Source: Roseovarius sp. W115 (GTDB lineage: Bacteria; Pseudomonadota; Alphaproteobacteria; Rhodobacterales; Rhodobacteraceae). Taken from it: a DNA stretch of 64,000 nucleotides. This document shows, in pieces, positions 32,404 through 40,106 of this stretch. The stretch is taken from NCBI RefSeq assembly GCF_032842945.2, contig NZ_CP146606.1, forward strand, positions 620,001 to 684,000, given 5' to 3'. A model generated the notes under the pieces. That model saw only the letters and a program-made list of their open reading frames with translations. It searched no databases and had not been told where the DNA came from. A program made the translations under genes and the position numbers. The number at the start of each line of letters is the position of its first letter. Positions within the stretch are counted from its first letter, which is position 1.

Positions 32404-34499
32404 CTTTGAGTCGTTTCGTAATGCTATTGTCACCTGACGCCAAACCGAGCCTGGAGGAAGAAGACCAGCTCTTCCGCCTGCTGCGTCAGCTTGATGTCGC
32501 GCCTGAGGCATCACAGCGCGCAACGGCGTCAGCGCTCGGCATCTCACTGGGCCGGCTCAATGCACTACTGCGGCGGGCTGTCGAGGCTGGTCTTGTTAAG
32601 ATCAGTGAGCGTGACGGCCCGGACAAACGCCAACGCTTCGCTTATGCGATCACAACCCGTGGAGCAGCCGAAAAGAACCGCCTCACGGATCAGTTTCTCA
32701 CCCGTAAACTCACCGAGTATGACGCTCTCCATGCCGAACTGACTGGCACGTCGAGCGGCCTAGTACCCCTCAAACACAGGACAACGATTGTGCAAAGTAA
32801 CCTCGCCCCCATCCCCGAACTTTATGTCTCTTACGAAAGCGCGCAGAAGCTCAAGGTTGAAGCCGCCGACCTGACCAGCTGGGACATGACCCCACGCCAG
32901 ATATGTGATCTGGAGCTTTTGATGAACGGCGGCTTCAACCCGCTCAAAGGCTTCCTGTCTGAGGCTGACTATGACAGCGTCATCGAGAACATGCGCCTTG
33001 CCGATGGCAGCCTCTGGCCCATGCCAGTCACCCTCGATGTCAGCGAAGACTTCGCCGACAAGATTGAGTTAGGTCAGGATATCGCCCTGCGCGATCAGGA
33101 AGGTGTGATCCTTGGCACAATGACGGTCACCGATCGCTGGACACCAAACAAAGCCCGCGAAGCCGAAAAAGTGTTCGGTGCTGATGATGACGCGCATCCC
33201 GCCGTCAACTATCTGCACAATACCGCAGGCGCAGTTTACCTTGGCGGCCCGGTCACTGGTATCCAACAGCCTGTGCACTATGATTTCCGCGCCCGCCGTG
33301 ACACACCCAATGAGTTGCGCGCCTATTTCCGCAAGCTGGGGTGGCGCAAGGTTGTGGCCTTCCAAACCCGCAACCCGCTACACCGTGCGCATCAGGAACT
33401 GACTTTCCGCGCCGCGAAAGAAGCGCAGGCCAACCTGCTCATTCACCCTGTGGTCGGAATGACCAAACCGGGCGATGTGGATCATTTCACCCGCGTGCGG
33501 TGCTATGAGGCGGTCCTTGACAAGTATCCCGCCTCCACCACCACCATGAGCCTGCTCAACCTTGCCATGCGCATGGCCGGCCCGCGCGAGGCCGTCTGGC
33601 ACGGGCTCATTCGCAAAAACCACGGCTGCACGCATTTCATCGTCGGTCGAGACCATGCCGGACCCGGCAAAAACTCAGCCGGTGAGGATTTCTATGGCCC
33701 CTACGATGCGCAAGACCTGTTCCGCGAACATCAGGCGGAGATCGGCATCGAAATGGTGGATTTCAAACACATGGTCTATGTGCAGGAACGCGCTCAATAT
33801 GAGCCGATGGATGAAATTGCCGACAAGGACAACGTCACAATCCTGAACATTTCTGGCACTGAATTGCGCCGACGTCTGGCCGAAGGGCTTGAGATCCCGG
33901 AATGGTTTTCCTTCCCCGAAGTGGTCACAGAACTGCGCAAAACGCGGCCGCCACGCAGTCAGCAGGGGTTTACCGTGTTTTTCACTGGCTTCTCCGGGTC
34001 TGGCAAATCGACCATCGCGAACGCGCTTATGGTCAAGCTGATGGAGATGGGCGGGCGTCCGGTGACATTGCTGGACGGGGATATCGTGCGGAAAAACCTT
34101 AGCTCTGAGCTGGGCTTCTCCAAGGAACACCGCGACCTGAACATTCGCCGTATCGGTTACGTGGCCTCTGAGATCACCAAAAACGGCGGCATTGCCATCT
34201 GTGCGCCGATTGCACCCTATGCCACGACACGCCGGGCGGTACGCGAAGACATCGAAGCCTTTGGCGCGTTTGTTGAAGTGCATGTCGCGACCAGTATCGA
34301 AGAATGCGAACGGCGTGACCGCAAAGGCCTTTACAAGCTTGCCCGCGAGGGGAAAATCGAGGAATTCACAGGGATATCTGACCCCTACGATGTGCCTGAG
34401 ACCCCTGAACTGAGCGTCGAGACCGAGAATGTCGAAGTTGATAACTGCGCCCATCAGGTCATTCTAAAGCTCGAACAAATGGGCCTGATTGCGGGCTGA
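32385..34499 (+). CDS. MarR/EPS-type winged helix read in frame with bifunctional sulfate adenylyltransferase/adenylylsulfate kinase
   Basis: Residues about 13-118 match the short MarR-like regulators found in exopolysaccharide clusters (SLEEEDQLFRLLRQLD, ALGISLGRLNALLRRAVEAG, ending RKLTEYDALHAEL). From residue 136 (GTG 32790) the frame is a complete Sat-CysC enzyme of exactly 569 aa: ATP sulfurylase motifs QTRNPLHRAHQEL and GRDHAGPG, then APS kinase P-loop GFSGSGKST and DGDIVRKNL. It makes PAPS from sulfate and ATP. No stop separates the two parts, so they are fused as written. AGGA lies nine bases before GTG 32790, so the enzyme may also be made alone. One missing base near 32758-32762 would instead end the regulator at TAA 32797, overlapping the GTG start. 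Confidence 0.85.
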   Translation: MFMREHTLSRFVMLLSPDAKPSLEEEDQLFRLLRQLDVAPEASQRATASALGISLGRLNALLRRAVEAGLVKISERDGPDKRQRFAYAITTRGAAEKNRLTDQFLTRKLTEYDALHAELTGTSSGLVPLKHRTTIVQSNLAPIPELYVSYESAQKLKVEAADLTSWDMTPRQICDLELLMNGGFNPLKGFLSEADYDSVIENMRLADGSLWPMPVTLDVSEDFADKIELGQDIALRDQEGVILGTMTVTDRWTPNKAREAEKVFGADDDAHPAVNYLHNTAGAVYLGGPVTGIQQPVHYDFRARRDTPNELRAYFRKLGWRKVVAFQTRNPLHRAHQELTFRAAKEAQANLLIHPVVGMTKPGDVDHFTRVRCYEAVLDKYPASTTTMSLLNLAMRMAGPREAVWHGLIRKNHGCTHFIVGRDHAGPGKNSAGEDFYGPYDAQDLFREHQAEIGIEMVDFKHMVYVQERAQYEPMDEIADKDNVTILNISGTELRRRLAEGLEIPEWFSFPEVVTELRKTRPPRSQQGFTVFFTGFSGSGKSTIANALMVKLMEMGGRPVTLLDGDIVRKNLSSELGFSKEHRDLNIRRIGYVASEITKNGGIAICAPIAPYATTRRAVREDIEAFGAFVEVHVATSIEECERRDRKGLYKLAREGKIEEFTGISDPYDVPETPELSVETENVEVDNCAHQVILKLEQMGLIAG

Positions 34500-34500
34500 T

Positions 34501-35202
34501 ATGCGCTACGCGGTATCGCTCACATCGATCCCGCCACGTTTTGACCGGCTTGGTCCGGTGCTGACATCTCTTCTGGCGCAGACCCCTGCGCCAGAAACTG
34601 TCTTTTTGACCCTACCGCGCCAATACTGGCGATTTACCGGCCTGGTTCAGGCTCCGCTCCCTCCAAAAGGTGTGGAGCCTCTTTGGTCTGAGGTAGATCA
34701 CGGCCCCGCAACCAAGGCCCTTGTCGCAGCGCAAGCTCTCGCAGATCAGGACCTGAGACTGATCTATTGCGACGATGATTGGCTTTATGGTCCAGACTGG
34801 GCTGCTGCATTGCTGGAGGGTGATCCGGATGCGGCTGCGACTGGCCAAGCCTGGGATATCAAACGCATCGGGCGCCAAGGCACTGGCCGCGACATCGCTC
34901 AGGGATTCAGTGGGGTGTCCATACGGCCCGAATGGCTGAGCGGCGCTGACGTTTCACCACCCAAAGTGGCCTGGAGCGTCGATGACATCTGGCTTTCGGG
35001 CCACCTGGCGCGCCAAGGCATTGCTCTTATGGTGTCCTCTGAGGCGCGCGCGGCTATTCGCCCCGCCTATGACGATGCACACGCTTTGCAAGACCATGCG
35101 GCGGGCGGCAAGTCCCGGGACGCCGCCAACCGCGCGACCGCCGCAGTCATGCATCAACGCTATGGCATCTGGCCGGAAGTGGACGCGTGTAGCACCGCCT
35201 GA
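34501..35202 (+). CDS. Putative glycosyltransferase with DDD motif
   Basis: A 233-aa soluble protein beginning RYAVSLTSIPPRFDRLGPVL, a GT-A-like start, with LIYCDDDWLYGPDW (candidate DxD metal/nucleotide-sugar motif, about residues 92-105) and a later VAWSVDDIWLSGHLARQG that resembles the acceptor-side acidic motif. I infer a glycosyltransferase; donor and acceptor are unknown. ATG 34501 follows the Sat-CysC stop after one base, so the genes are coupled. It converges on the GT10-like gene with a 43-bp overlap. Together with PAPS synthesis this suggests decoration of a sulfated glycan. Confidence 0.65.
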   Translation: MRYAVSLTSIPPRFDRLGPVLTSLLAQTPAPETVFLTLPRQYWRFTGLVQAPLPPKGVEPLWSEVDHGPATKALVAAQALADQDLRLIYCDDDWLYGPDWAAALLEGDPDAAATGQAWDIKRIGRQGTGRDIAQGFSGVSIRPEWLSGADVSPPKVAWSVDDIWLSGHLARQGIALMVSSEARAAIRPAYDDAHALQDHAAGGKSRDAANRATAAVMHQRYGIWPEVDACSTA

Positions 35203-36049
35203 GCGGCGCGCTCATACACATCCGCATAAGACGCCGCCGCCTTTTGCGCTTTCAAGAGGCCCGGCAGCCTTGCCGCATACCCGTCTTCCGACATCGCCAA
35301 AACAGCCGCGCGCACATCTTTCTCTGTTTCGCAAATCACAATGCCCGAAACGTCCATAAAGTCCGCCAGATTGGGACATCCCCAGTAGATCGGCACAGAC
35401 TGGCACAGCACCGCATCAATCAGTTTTTCGGTGAAATAATTCCGTTCACGCACATTCTCGATCACGATGGAATAGCGGAATGGCGACAGCCCGTCAGACT
35501 TTTTATCGAAAGGTTGATAGCCCAGCCCCATCACATCAACGTCCAGGCCTTCTTCCCGCACCCAATCCACCGTGTTGTGACGCAAGGCATGGCCGCTCAA
35601 ATCCCGTTTGCCCGAGGCTATGAGCGAGCACATCTTGGTCTTTTCATGTGGTCGATCCTGCCAATCCTCGGCCCAGACCCCCCCAAAGGGAAGAAAATGC
35701 CGTTGGGAATGGCGTTGAGCAATCCTTCATTACAGCTCAGAACCTTGTGAAACCGGCGATAGGACCGCCGCAACCGCCGCATGTGTTTGGCATGAATGGC
35801 CTCAGGTTCCAGAACCATGACCGACAGTTGCGCACATGTTGCGCGCCAAGGCTGTGCCATCAGCCCAGTCGACACAAAGGCAATCAGGTGGTCCGCCGGT
35901 GCAAGATCACGCAGGGTTTGACCAGGTCGCTTTAACCGGTCCGGTCGCCCAAGCGGCCAGAACAGCTCGTCCAAAGCGACCTGGCGTGGGATAAATCCTG
36001 GTTTGATGTGATAGGGCAGGATTGCAATGGCGGGCGTGTCTGGAGCCAT
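35160..36049 (-). pseudogene. GT10 (fucosyltransferase-like) glycosyltransferase, split by one frameshift
   Basis: Two frames on the minus strand join into one GT10-family enzyme. The upstream part (from ATG 36049) ends HKVLSCNEGLLNAIPNGIF. The downstream part resumes FLPFGGVWAEDW and holds the GT10 hallmark FRYSIVIENVRERNYFTEKL followed by IDAVLCQSVPIYWGCPN. The break is at a run of four identical bases, AAAA at 35694-35697 on the plus strand; a fifth would restore a protein of about 296 aa. GT10 enzymes transfer fucose or related sugars from GDP donors. The gene probably works with the neighbouring glycosyltransferase. Whether it is truly broken is unclear because all motifs are conserved. 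Confidence 0.8.
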
Positions 36050-36149
36050 GGGGCACTCGTCTCTTGTCGAGGCGGTGATACGGGCTTGGGGCCCAAAGCG
36101 CAATCTGTCACAAGGCACGCGTGCAGATCGTTTTGACCCTGCCCCGGCA

Positions 36150-36239
36150 ATGCACTATTTCCAGTGGCAAGTTGACACCGAAACGCAGCGTGGCGTGAGA
36201 ATGCCTCATCCGCCCCTGCGTTATGACCGGAGCCATTAG
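36150..36239 (+). CDS. Possible 29-aa peptide directly upstream of the flavin reductase
   Basis: ATG 36150 to TAG 36237-36239, with the flavin reductase ATG on the next base. The peptide starts MHYFQWQVDTETQRGVRM and has no family I know. The exact stop/start abutment suggests coupling or a leader role, but there is no clear ribosome-binding site and the frame may be chance. Confidence 0.25.
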   Translation: MHYFQWQVDTETQRGVRMPHPPLRYDRSH

Positions 36240-36731
36240 ATGAATAACCCGCGAGACGCCTTTATCACCGCTATGCGCCAGGTGGCCTCGACCGTGACCG
36301 TGGTCACAACAGATGGTCCTGCGGGCAAGGCCGGGGCAACGGTCAGCGCCTTCACGTCGCTCTCAGCCGATCCGCCCTCTGTTCTGGTCTGCCTCAAGGC
36401 CGATAGCAACATTGCACAGACCGTGGCGGCCAATGGCACGTTTTGCGTCAACATCCTCGCCGAGGACGCAGTGGAAGTGGCCAAGCGCTTTGCAGGCATG
36501 TTCGATGCCGATCAACCCAACCGGTTCGAAGGGCTGGATGTGGCCGACACCGAGTTCGGCCCCCTCCTGCCCCGCGCTACGGCGTTTTCCTGCAGCCTGA
36601 CCCACCGCCACGTACATGGCAGCCATGCCATTTGTATCGGCGATGTCACCGGTATCTCCAACGCAGGAGAACGGCCGCTGACCTATATGAGCGGGTCTTT
36701 TCACATCGTGCGGCCTTCTGAGGCAAGCTGA
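36240..36731 (+). CDS. Flavin reductase family protein (NAD(P)H:FMN oxidoreductase)
   Basis: A 163-aa split-barrel flavin reductase: the start RDAFITAMRQVASTVTVVTT, then GATVSAFTSLSADPPSVLVC (FMN phosphate contacts), NGTFCVNILAEDAVEVAKRF and the C-terminal SHAICIGDVTGI are family hallmarks. Such enzymes supply reduced flavin to two-component monooxygenases; no monooxygenase lies nearby. A fragment of the dispersed repeat (AGCGTTTCGCCTTTAA) follows its stop at 36733-36748. Confidence 0.9.
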   Translation: MNNPRDAFITAMRQVASTVTVVTTDGPAGKAGATVSAFTSLSADPPSVLVCLKADSNIAQTVAANGTFCVNILAEDAVEVAKRFAGMFDADQPNRFEGLDVADTEFGPLLPRATAFSCSLTHRHVHGSHAICIGDVTGISNAGERPLTYMSGSFHIVRPSEAS

Positions 36732-36798
36732 AGCGTTTCGCCTTTAAATCGTGTTGCGACCACCTGTTGACTCAGCACTTACACAGCAGACAGCCCTG

Positions 36799-38079
36799 TT
36801 ACTCCAGCTTTTGCCGAATGCGTCGCACCATCCACCAGACAAAGAGCAGCATCGGCAGCGCCACGATTGCGGTCAGCATGTCTTTGCTGAGCCCCGTCGG
36901 CTCTGCCAGCGGATAGAGCACATAACCGGCCAGTGACACCGCGTAATAGCTGATCGCAACAACGCTCAGCCCCTCGACCGTGCGCTGCAGCCGCAGTTGT
37001 AGATCGGCGCGGCGGTTCATGCTTTCCAGCACATCCTGGTTCTGGGCGCTGCGTTCCACGTCCACCCGTGTGCGCAAAAGCTCACCGGCGCGCATGGCGC
37101 GGTCAGCCATGGCGTCAAGGCGTTTCTTGGTCGAACGCACGGTGCGCATCGCCGGATCGTAGCGGCGCATCATGAACTCGCCAAAGGTCTGACGGCCTTC
37201 GAAGCGCTCTTCGCGCAGCACTTCGATACGTTGTTTGACGATCTGCTCATAGGCAGCGGATGCGCCGAACCGATAGGAAGACCGCGCCACCATGCCTTCC
37301 AGCTCTGCCGAGATCGCCAAAAGGTTGTCAAGCGTATCCTCAGCCCGCACGGACCCGCCCGGCATGTTGCCGATAAGCTGGGTCAACCCTTGATCGAGCG
37401 CCCCAAGATTTGGGTTCAACTCGCGCACGCGGGCGAGGCCCAACATGGACATTGTCTTATATGTTTCGATTTCGCATAGGCGTTGCACGATGCGCCCGAT
37501 CCGGCGTGGACCTGTCTGCGATGCGGCGTTTACGAGGAACCGCAGGTGTCCGGCGGTGTCGATGCGAAAATCGCCTGCGACTTTGGCCGTGTCATCCAGC
37601 ACCCGTGCGACCGCCACGCTTTCTGAAACAAAATGCTCGGATACCGCTTCGCGAAACACCGCGTCATCGCGCTCTGTGTCGATGCGGATAAGCGCCGATG
37701 TAACGCGATTGCCGGGCGCATTTTCGAGCCAATCCGTTGGAAACACGTCGAAATCTGACGGATCAAATGGTCGGTCGCTCACGCCTTCCCGGAAGGCCGT
37801 GTAGGTGACGAACTCGGTGTGGCTTTCCCATTTCAGGTGATACCGACCGAGGTCACCGGAATAATGCGAGGCATCGGGTTGCGGGTGTGGTGCGCCGTAG
37901 CGGTCAAGCAAAGCGATCAGGTGTTCAAGATCAGCCCCCCGGTCTCTGGCCGCGGCGCTGTCGAGGTGTTTGAGCGCCAAAAATGCAGCAGTTGCAGGGG
38001 CTTGGACGGTTGGGAAGGGGCGGGCGTGGAGCTCGTTTGCGAGCAGGTATCGCAGGGGGTGATCTTGGATCGGGGGCAT
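36799..38079 (-). CDS. DUF3422 family membrane-anchored protein
   Basis: A 426-aa protein of the DUF3422 family (start DHPLRYLLANELHARPFPTV; ESHTEFVTYTAF; NPNLGALDQGLTQLIGNMPG). The middle is helical with coiled-coil character, and the C-terminus carries two hydrophobic segments (VVAISYYAVSLAGYVLY and MLTAIVALPMLLFVWWMV), placing it in the inner membrane. The family is common in proteobacteria and has no proven function. Single gene. Confidence 0.88.
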   Translation of the reverse strand: MPPIQDHPLRYLLANELHARPFPTVQAPATAAFLALKHLDSAAARDRGADLEHLIALLDRYGAPHPQPDASHYSGDLGRYHLKWESHTEFVTYTAFREGVSDRPFDPSDFDVFPTDWLENAPGNRVTSALIRIDTERDDAVFREAVSEHFVSESVAVARVLDDTAKVAGDFRIDTAGHLRFLVNAASQTGPRRIGRIVQRLCEIETYKTMSMLGLARVRELNPNLGALDQGLTQLIGNMPGGSVRAEDTLDNLLAISAELEGMVARSSYRFGASAAYEQIVKQRIEVLREERFEGRQTFGEFMMRRYDPAMRTVRSTKKRLDAMADRAMRAGELLRTRVDVERSAQNQDVLESMNRRADLQLRLQRTVEGLSVVAISYYAVSLAGYVLYPLAEPTGLSKDMLTAIVALPMLLFVWWMVRRIRQKLE

Positions 38080-38268
38080 GGCAAATACACTTCTGAGTCG
38101 CGCGCAACCTAGCGCCCTACCCCACCTATGGAAACAGATTTATTTGTCGCATCAAGCAGTTAGAGGAATGCCATTGTATACCTGCCTGTATTTCAGGCAC
38201 AGGGCCTCTGTCGGTACACCGCTCGTTTCCGCACCCTCTCATCGTCGCAAATCAAGCCAGATCGCAAT

Positions 38269-38298
38269 GTCGGTATCACGTCGGTATTGCGTCGGTGC
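38269..38298 (+). repeat. 11-bp-period GTCGGTAT tandem, copy 1
   Basis: Three units: TGTCGGTATCA, CGTCGGTATTG, CGTCGGTGC. The same motif recurs at 62923-62963. It is intergenic, upstream of the yjhX-yjhQ pair. Confidence 0.65.
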
Positions 38299-38471
38299 CG
38301 TGTGGCAAATGCACCTCGCACAAATAGGCGCCGCGCGCATGCCCTTGCATCCGCGCCGTCAAAAACCTAGGTCACGCTCACGTATCGCATAACGCGAACG
38401 ACGGAGAGTTTATGTCTACGATTGCGGTCAGCCGCTAGGCCCAACCGACCGGGCCCATTCCATTTCAAAGA

Positions 38472-38499
38472 CACCCGCGCGAGATGCCGGGTGCCTTTT
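38472..38499 (+). terminator. Hairpin with short T tail upstream of yjhX (terminator or attenuator)
   Basis: CACCCG at 38472-38477 pairs with CGGGTG at 38488-38493 over a 10-base loop, followed by CCTTTT. The stem is only six pairs and the tail short, so strength is uncertain. Confidence 0.4.
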
Positions 38500-38528
38500 G
38501 GGCTGACCTAAATCCACGAGACAAAACA

Positions 38529-38786
38529 ATGAATATCTCAAAACACGAACAGCGCGTGCTGCATGTGCTCGCGCAGGGTGGTGCAATCCATTTCGAACGC
38601 ATGGGCAATGGCAAGGTCCGGCATGTCACCTGCTTTACGCGGGACGGCCATGCCTTGGCCAATTGCCCCCTTCCTCTCTTTGACAGATTGCGAAAGCGCA
38701 AATTCATTCATTCCCGCAACAGCCTGCCCTATCGCATCACGCAACTGGGGCTGCGATCCGTCAATGCACAACTGGACAACAGATAA
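38529..38786 (+). CDS. yjhX: YjhX-family toxin
   Basis: An 85-aa member of the YjhX/UPF0386 family: MNISKHEQRVLHVLAQGGAI, GKVRHVTCFTRDG, FDRLRKRKFIHSRNSLPYRI and the end TQLGLRSVNAQLDNR are typical. In E. coli YjhX is the proposed toxin of the YjhX/YjhQ pair. ATG 38529 is chosen because the family begins MNISKHEQ; the 15 codons before it are not homologous. The next gene, 11 bases downstream, encodes a GNAT protein as YjhQ is, so the toxin-antitoxin arrangement is preserved. The toxic target is not established. Confidence 0.9.
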   Translation: MNISKHEQRVLHVLAQGGAIHFERMGNGKVRHVTCFTRDGHALANCPLPLFDRLRKRKFIHSRNSLPYRITQLGLRSVNAQLDNR

Positions 38787-38797
38787 GGACATCTCTC

Positions 38798-39262
38798 ATG
38801 ACAGATATTATTGTGAAACCAACAACGGCGGCCGACATTCCTGCGTTGCGACTGGTGCTGGATGGCACCGAACTTTTCCCAAGCGATGTGCTGGTGGAGA
38901 TGATGACGCCTTACCTGGAGGGGCAGAGTGAAGCCTTCTGGCTAAGTTGCCACGTGCAGAATGTGGCCGTGGGTCTGGCCTATACCGCCCCGGAAGCGCT
39001 CACCAACGGGACCTGGAACATGTTAGCTCTAGCCGTGCTTCCCGAAGTGCACGGGCAAGGATGCGGTGCGGCTCTTGTTTCCGGCGTTGAAGAACGGCTG
39101 CGACTGATGGGTCAGCGCATGATCATCGTGGAAACATCCGGCACCGAGGCGTTTTCAACGGCACGACATTTCTATGTGGCGGCCGGGTACGAAGAAGAGG
39201 CACGCATCCGAGATTTCTGGGACAAAGGCGATGATAAGGTTGTGTTTCGAAAGGCGCTCTAG
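38798..39262 (+). CDS. GNAT acetyltransferase, probable YjhQ-type antitoxin
   Basis: A 154-aa GNAT fold with the acetyl-CoA loop LPEVHGQGCGAALVSGVEER and the C-terminal ARHFYVAAGYEEEARIRDFW. Its place directly after yjhX matches E. coli, where YjhQ, a GNAT protein, neutralises YjhX. Whether acetylation takes part in neutralisation is unknown. Gene order here is toxin first. Confidence 0.82.
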   Translation: MTDIIVKPTTAADIPALRLVLDGTELFPSDVLVEMMTPYLEGQSEAFWLSCHVQNVAVGLAYTAPEALTNGTWNMLALAVLPEVHGQGCGAALVSGVEERLRLMGQRMIIVETSGTEAFSTARHFYVAAGYEEEARIRDFWDKGDDKVVFRKAL

Positions 39263-39391
39263 GCGGGACGCTTGGGGCTCGTTCGCCCGCAGGGGTCTTG
39301 CCAGCGGTGGACCGTCTCATCTGGACTGTGGTTCGGTCGAGTTACTTCGGCTTTGCGGGACTTTGCTGCCGTTCCGGAATCTCCGCGATGA

Positions 39392-39532
39392 GCCGCGCGA
39401 TCGCCAGACCGCGGGGTGGCGACCTGCCATTGGTTCAGATCACTTTATGGCAGCCAAGCCTGCAAATTCGTTGATCTCAGCGCCCACGTGGACCAATCGC
39501 CAGCCCGGGGGACGGTCTGGCGATCGCGCGGC
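39392..39532. repeat. 20-bp perfect inverted repeat flanking 101 bp
   Basis: GCCGCGCGATCGCCAGACCG at 39392-39411 is exactly mirrored at 39513-39532. The internal 101 bp are not repeated. The arms could act as terminal repeats of a small element or close a large RNA stem. Confidence 0.7.
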
Positions 39533-39853
39533 GGCGCTGCGCGCCTTGATTCCGCGCGAGGGGAGTCATTGTGGGCTCACAGCAGACCTCCAGCACAAGC
39601 CGTGGCAGCGTCGGACCGGGGGACGGCGCATCCGACGTATGACCGATGCGCTTTATCCCCGGCCCGTCCGTCAGCCGGATTTTCAGAGCGCCTATGCCAG
39701 ACAAAGCGCCGGCCCATAGGGCCGGTCCGGCGCTGGCACGGCGGGACTACGCCCCTCGATTCCGTGCCATGGGTGCGATATCAGATGTCCCGAACAGGCT
39801 GACAGCCGGCACCTGACAGGTTCAGCCGCATACGTTAACCTGTTTTGAAGCAC

Positions 39854-39970
39854 TTAAAGCGCTTCGCCTTTATCCTGAGACATCAGCGAAAGGCGAAACG
39901 CGTGCAACGATTGAGTGCCTTGCTGCGTTTCGCGCTCATCTGTGAGCCAGATTTATCGCGAAACGCTTTT
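39854..39970 (+). repeat. 117-bp dispersed repeat, copy A
   Basis: Aligns end to end with the reverse complement of 3644-3760: shared blocks are CTGAGACATCAGCGAAAGG, GAAACGCGTGCAACGATT and CTGCGTTTCGCG. Ends are inverted AAGCG(C/T)TTCGC and GCGAAACGCTT. Both copies are 117 bp, so the unit has defined limits. Confidence 0.8.
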
Positions 39971-40054
39971 GGTGCACGTCGCGGGACGGAATAGTCTCTG
40001 AGCACACTCACGCGGTACCAAGGCACGAAGCGCCGCCGCGCCATCATGATCAAT

Positions 40055-40081
40055 GAAAAAAGCCCGCCAAATTAGCGGGCC
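40055..40081 (-). terminator. Rho-independent terminator of the pnt operon
   Basis: On the minus strand GCCCGC (loop TAATTTG) GCGGGC is followed by TTTTTT. It lies about 25 bases after the pntB stop, a typical strong terminator. Confidence 0.85.
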
Positions 40082-40106
40082 TCTTCCTGTTTTCAAAGCG
40101 TTTTGC

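Larger units (their letters stand above)
38080..38528. other. 449-bp gap with GTCGGTAT tandem, leader peptide and hairpin
   Basis: The stretch 38269-38298 holds an 11-bp-period tandem of (C/T)GTCGGTATxx, also present at 62923-62963. At 38412-38438 a GGAGAG-preceded ATG encodes an eight-residue peptide MSTIAVSR. At 38472-38499 CACCCG/CGGGTG forms a hairpin followed by CCTTTT. The last two resemble a leader peptide plus attenuator-like hairpin before yjhX. No longer gene is credible here. Confidence 0.5.
39263..40053. other. About 790-bp gap with inverted repeats and a dispersed repeat, no convincing gene
   Basis: Long frames exist (for example 39174-39719 plus strand, 39477-39704 minus strand) but show no recognisable domain. 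The region holds a perfect 20-bp inverted repeat (GCCGCGCGATCGCCAGACCG at 39392-39411 and its complement at 39513-39532) separated by 101 bp, and a full 117-bp dispersed repeat at 39854-39970. It may be the remains of a mobile element or a decayed gene. Confidence 0.5.

Noticed and set aside
39174..39719. 181-codon plus-strand frame after yjhQ
   Set aside because: No family motif; Arg/Pro/Gly-rich composition is typical of antisense or GC-rich chance frames, and it overlaps the end of the GNAT gene.
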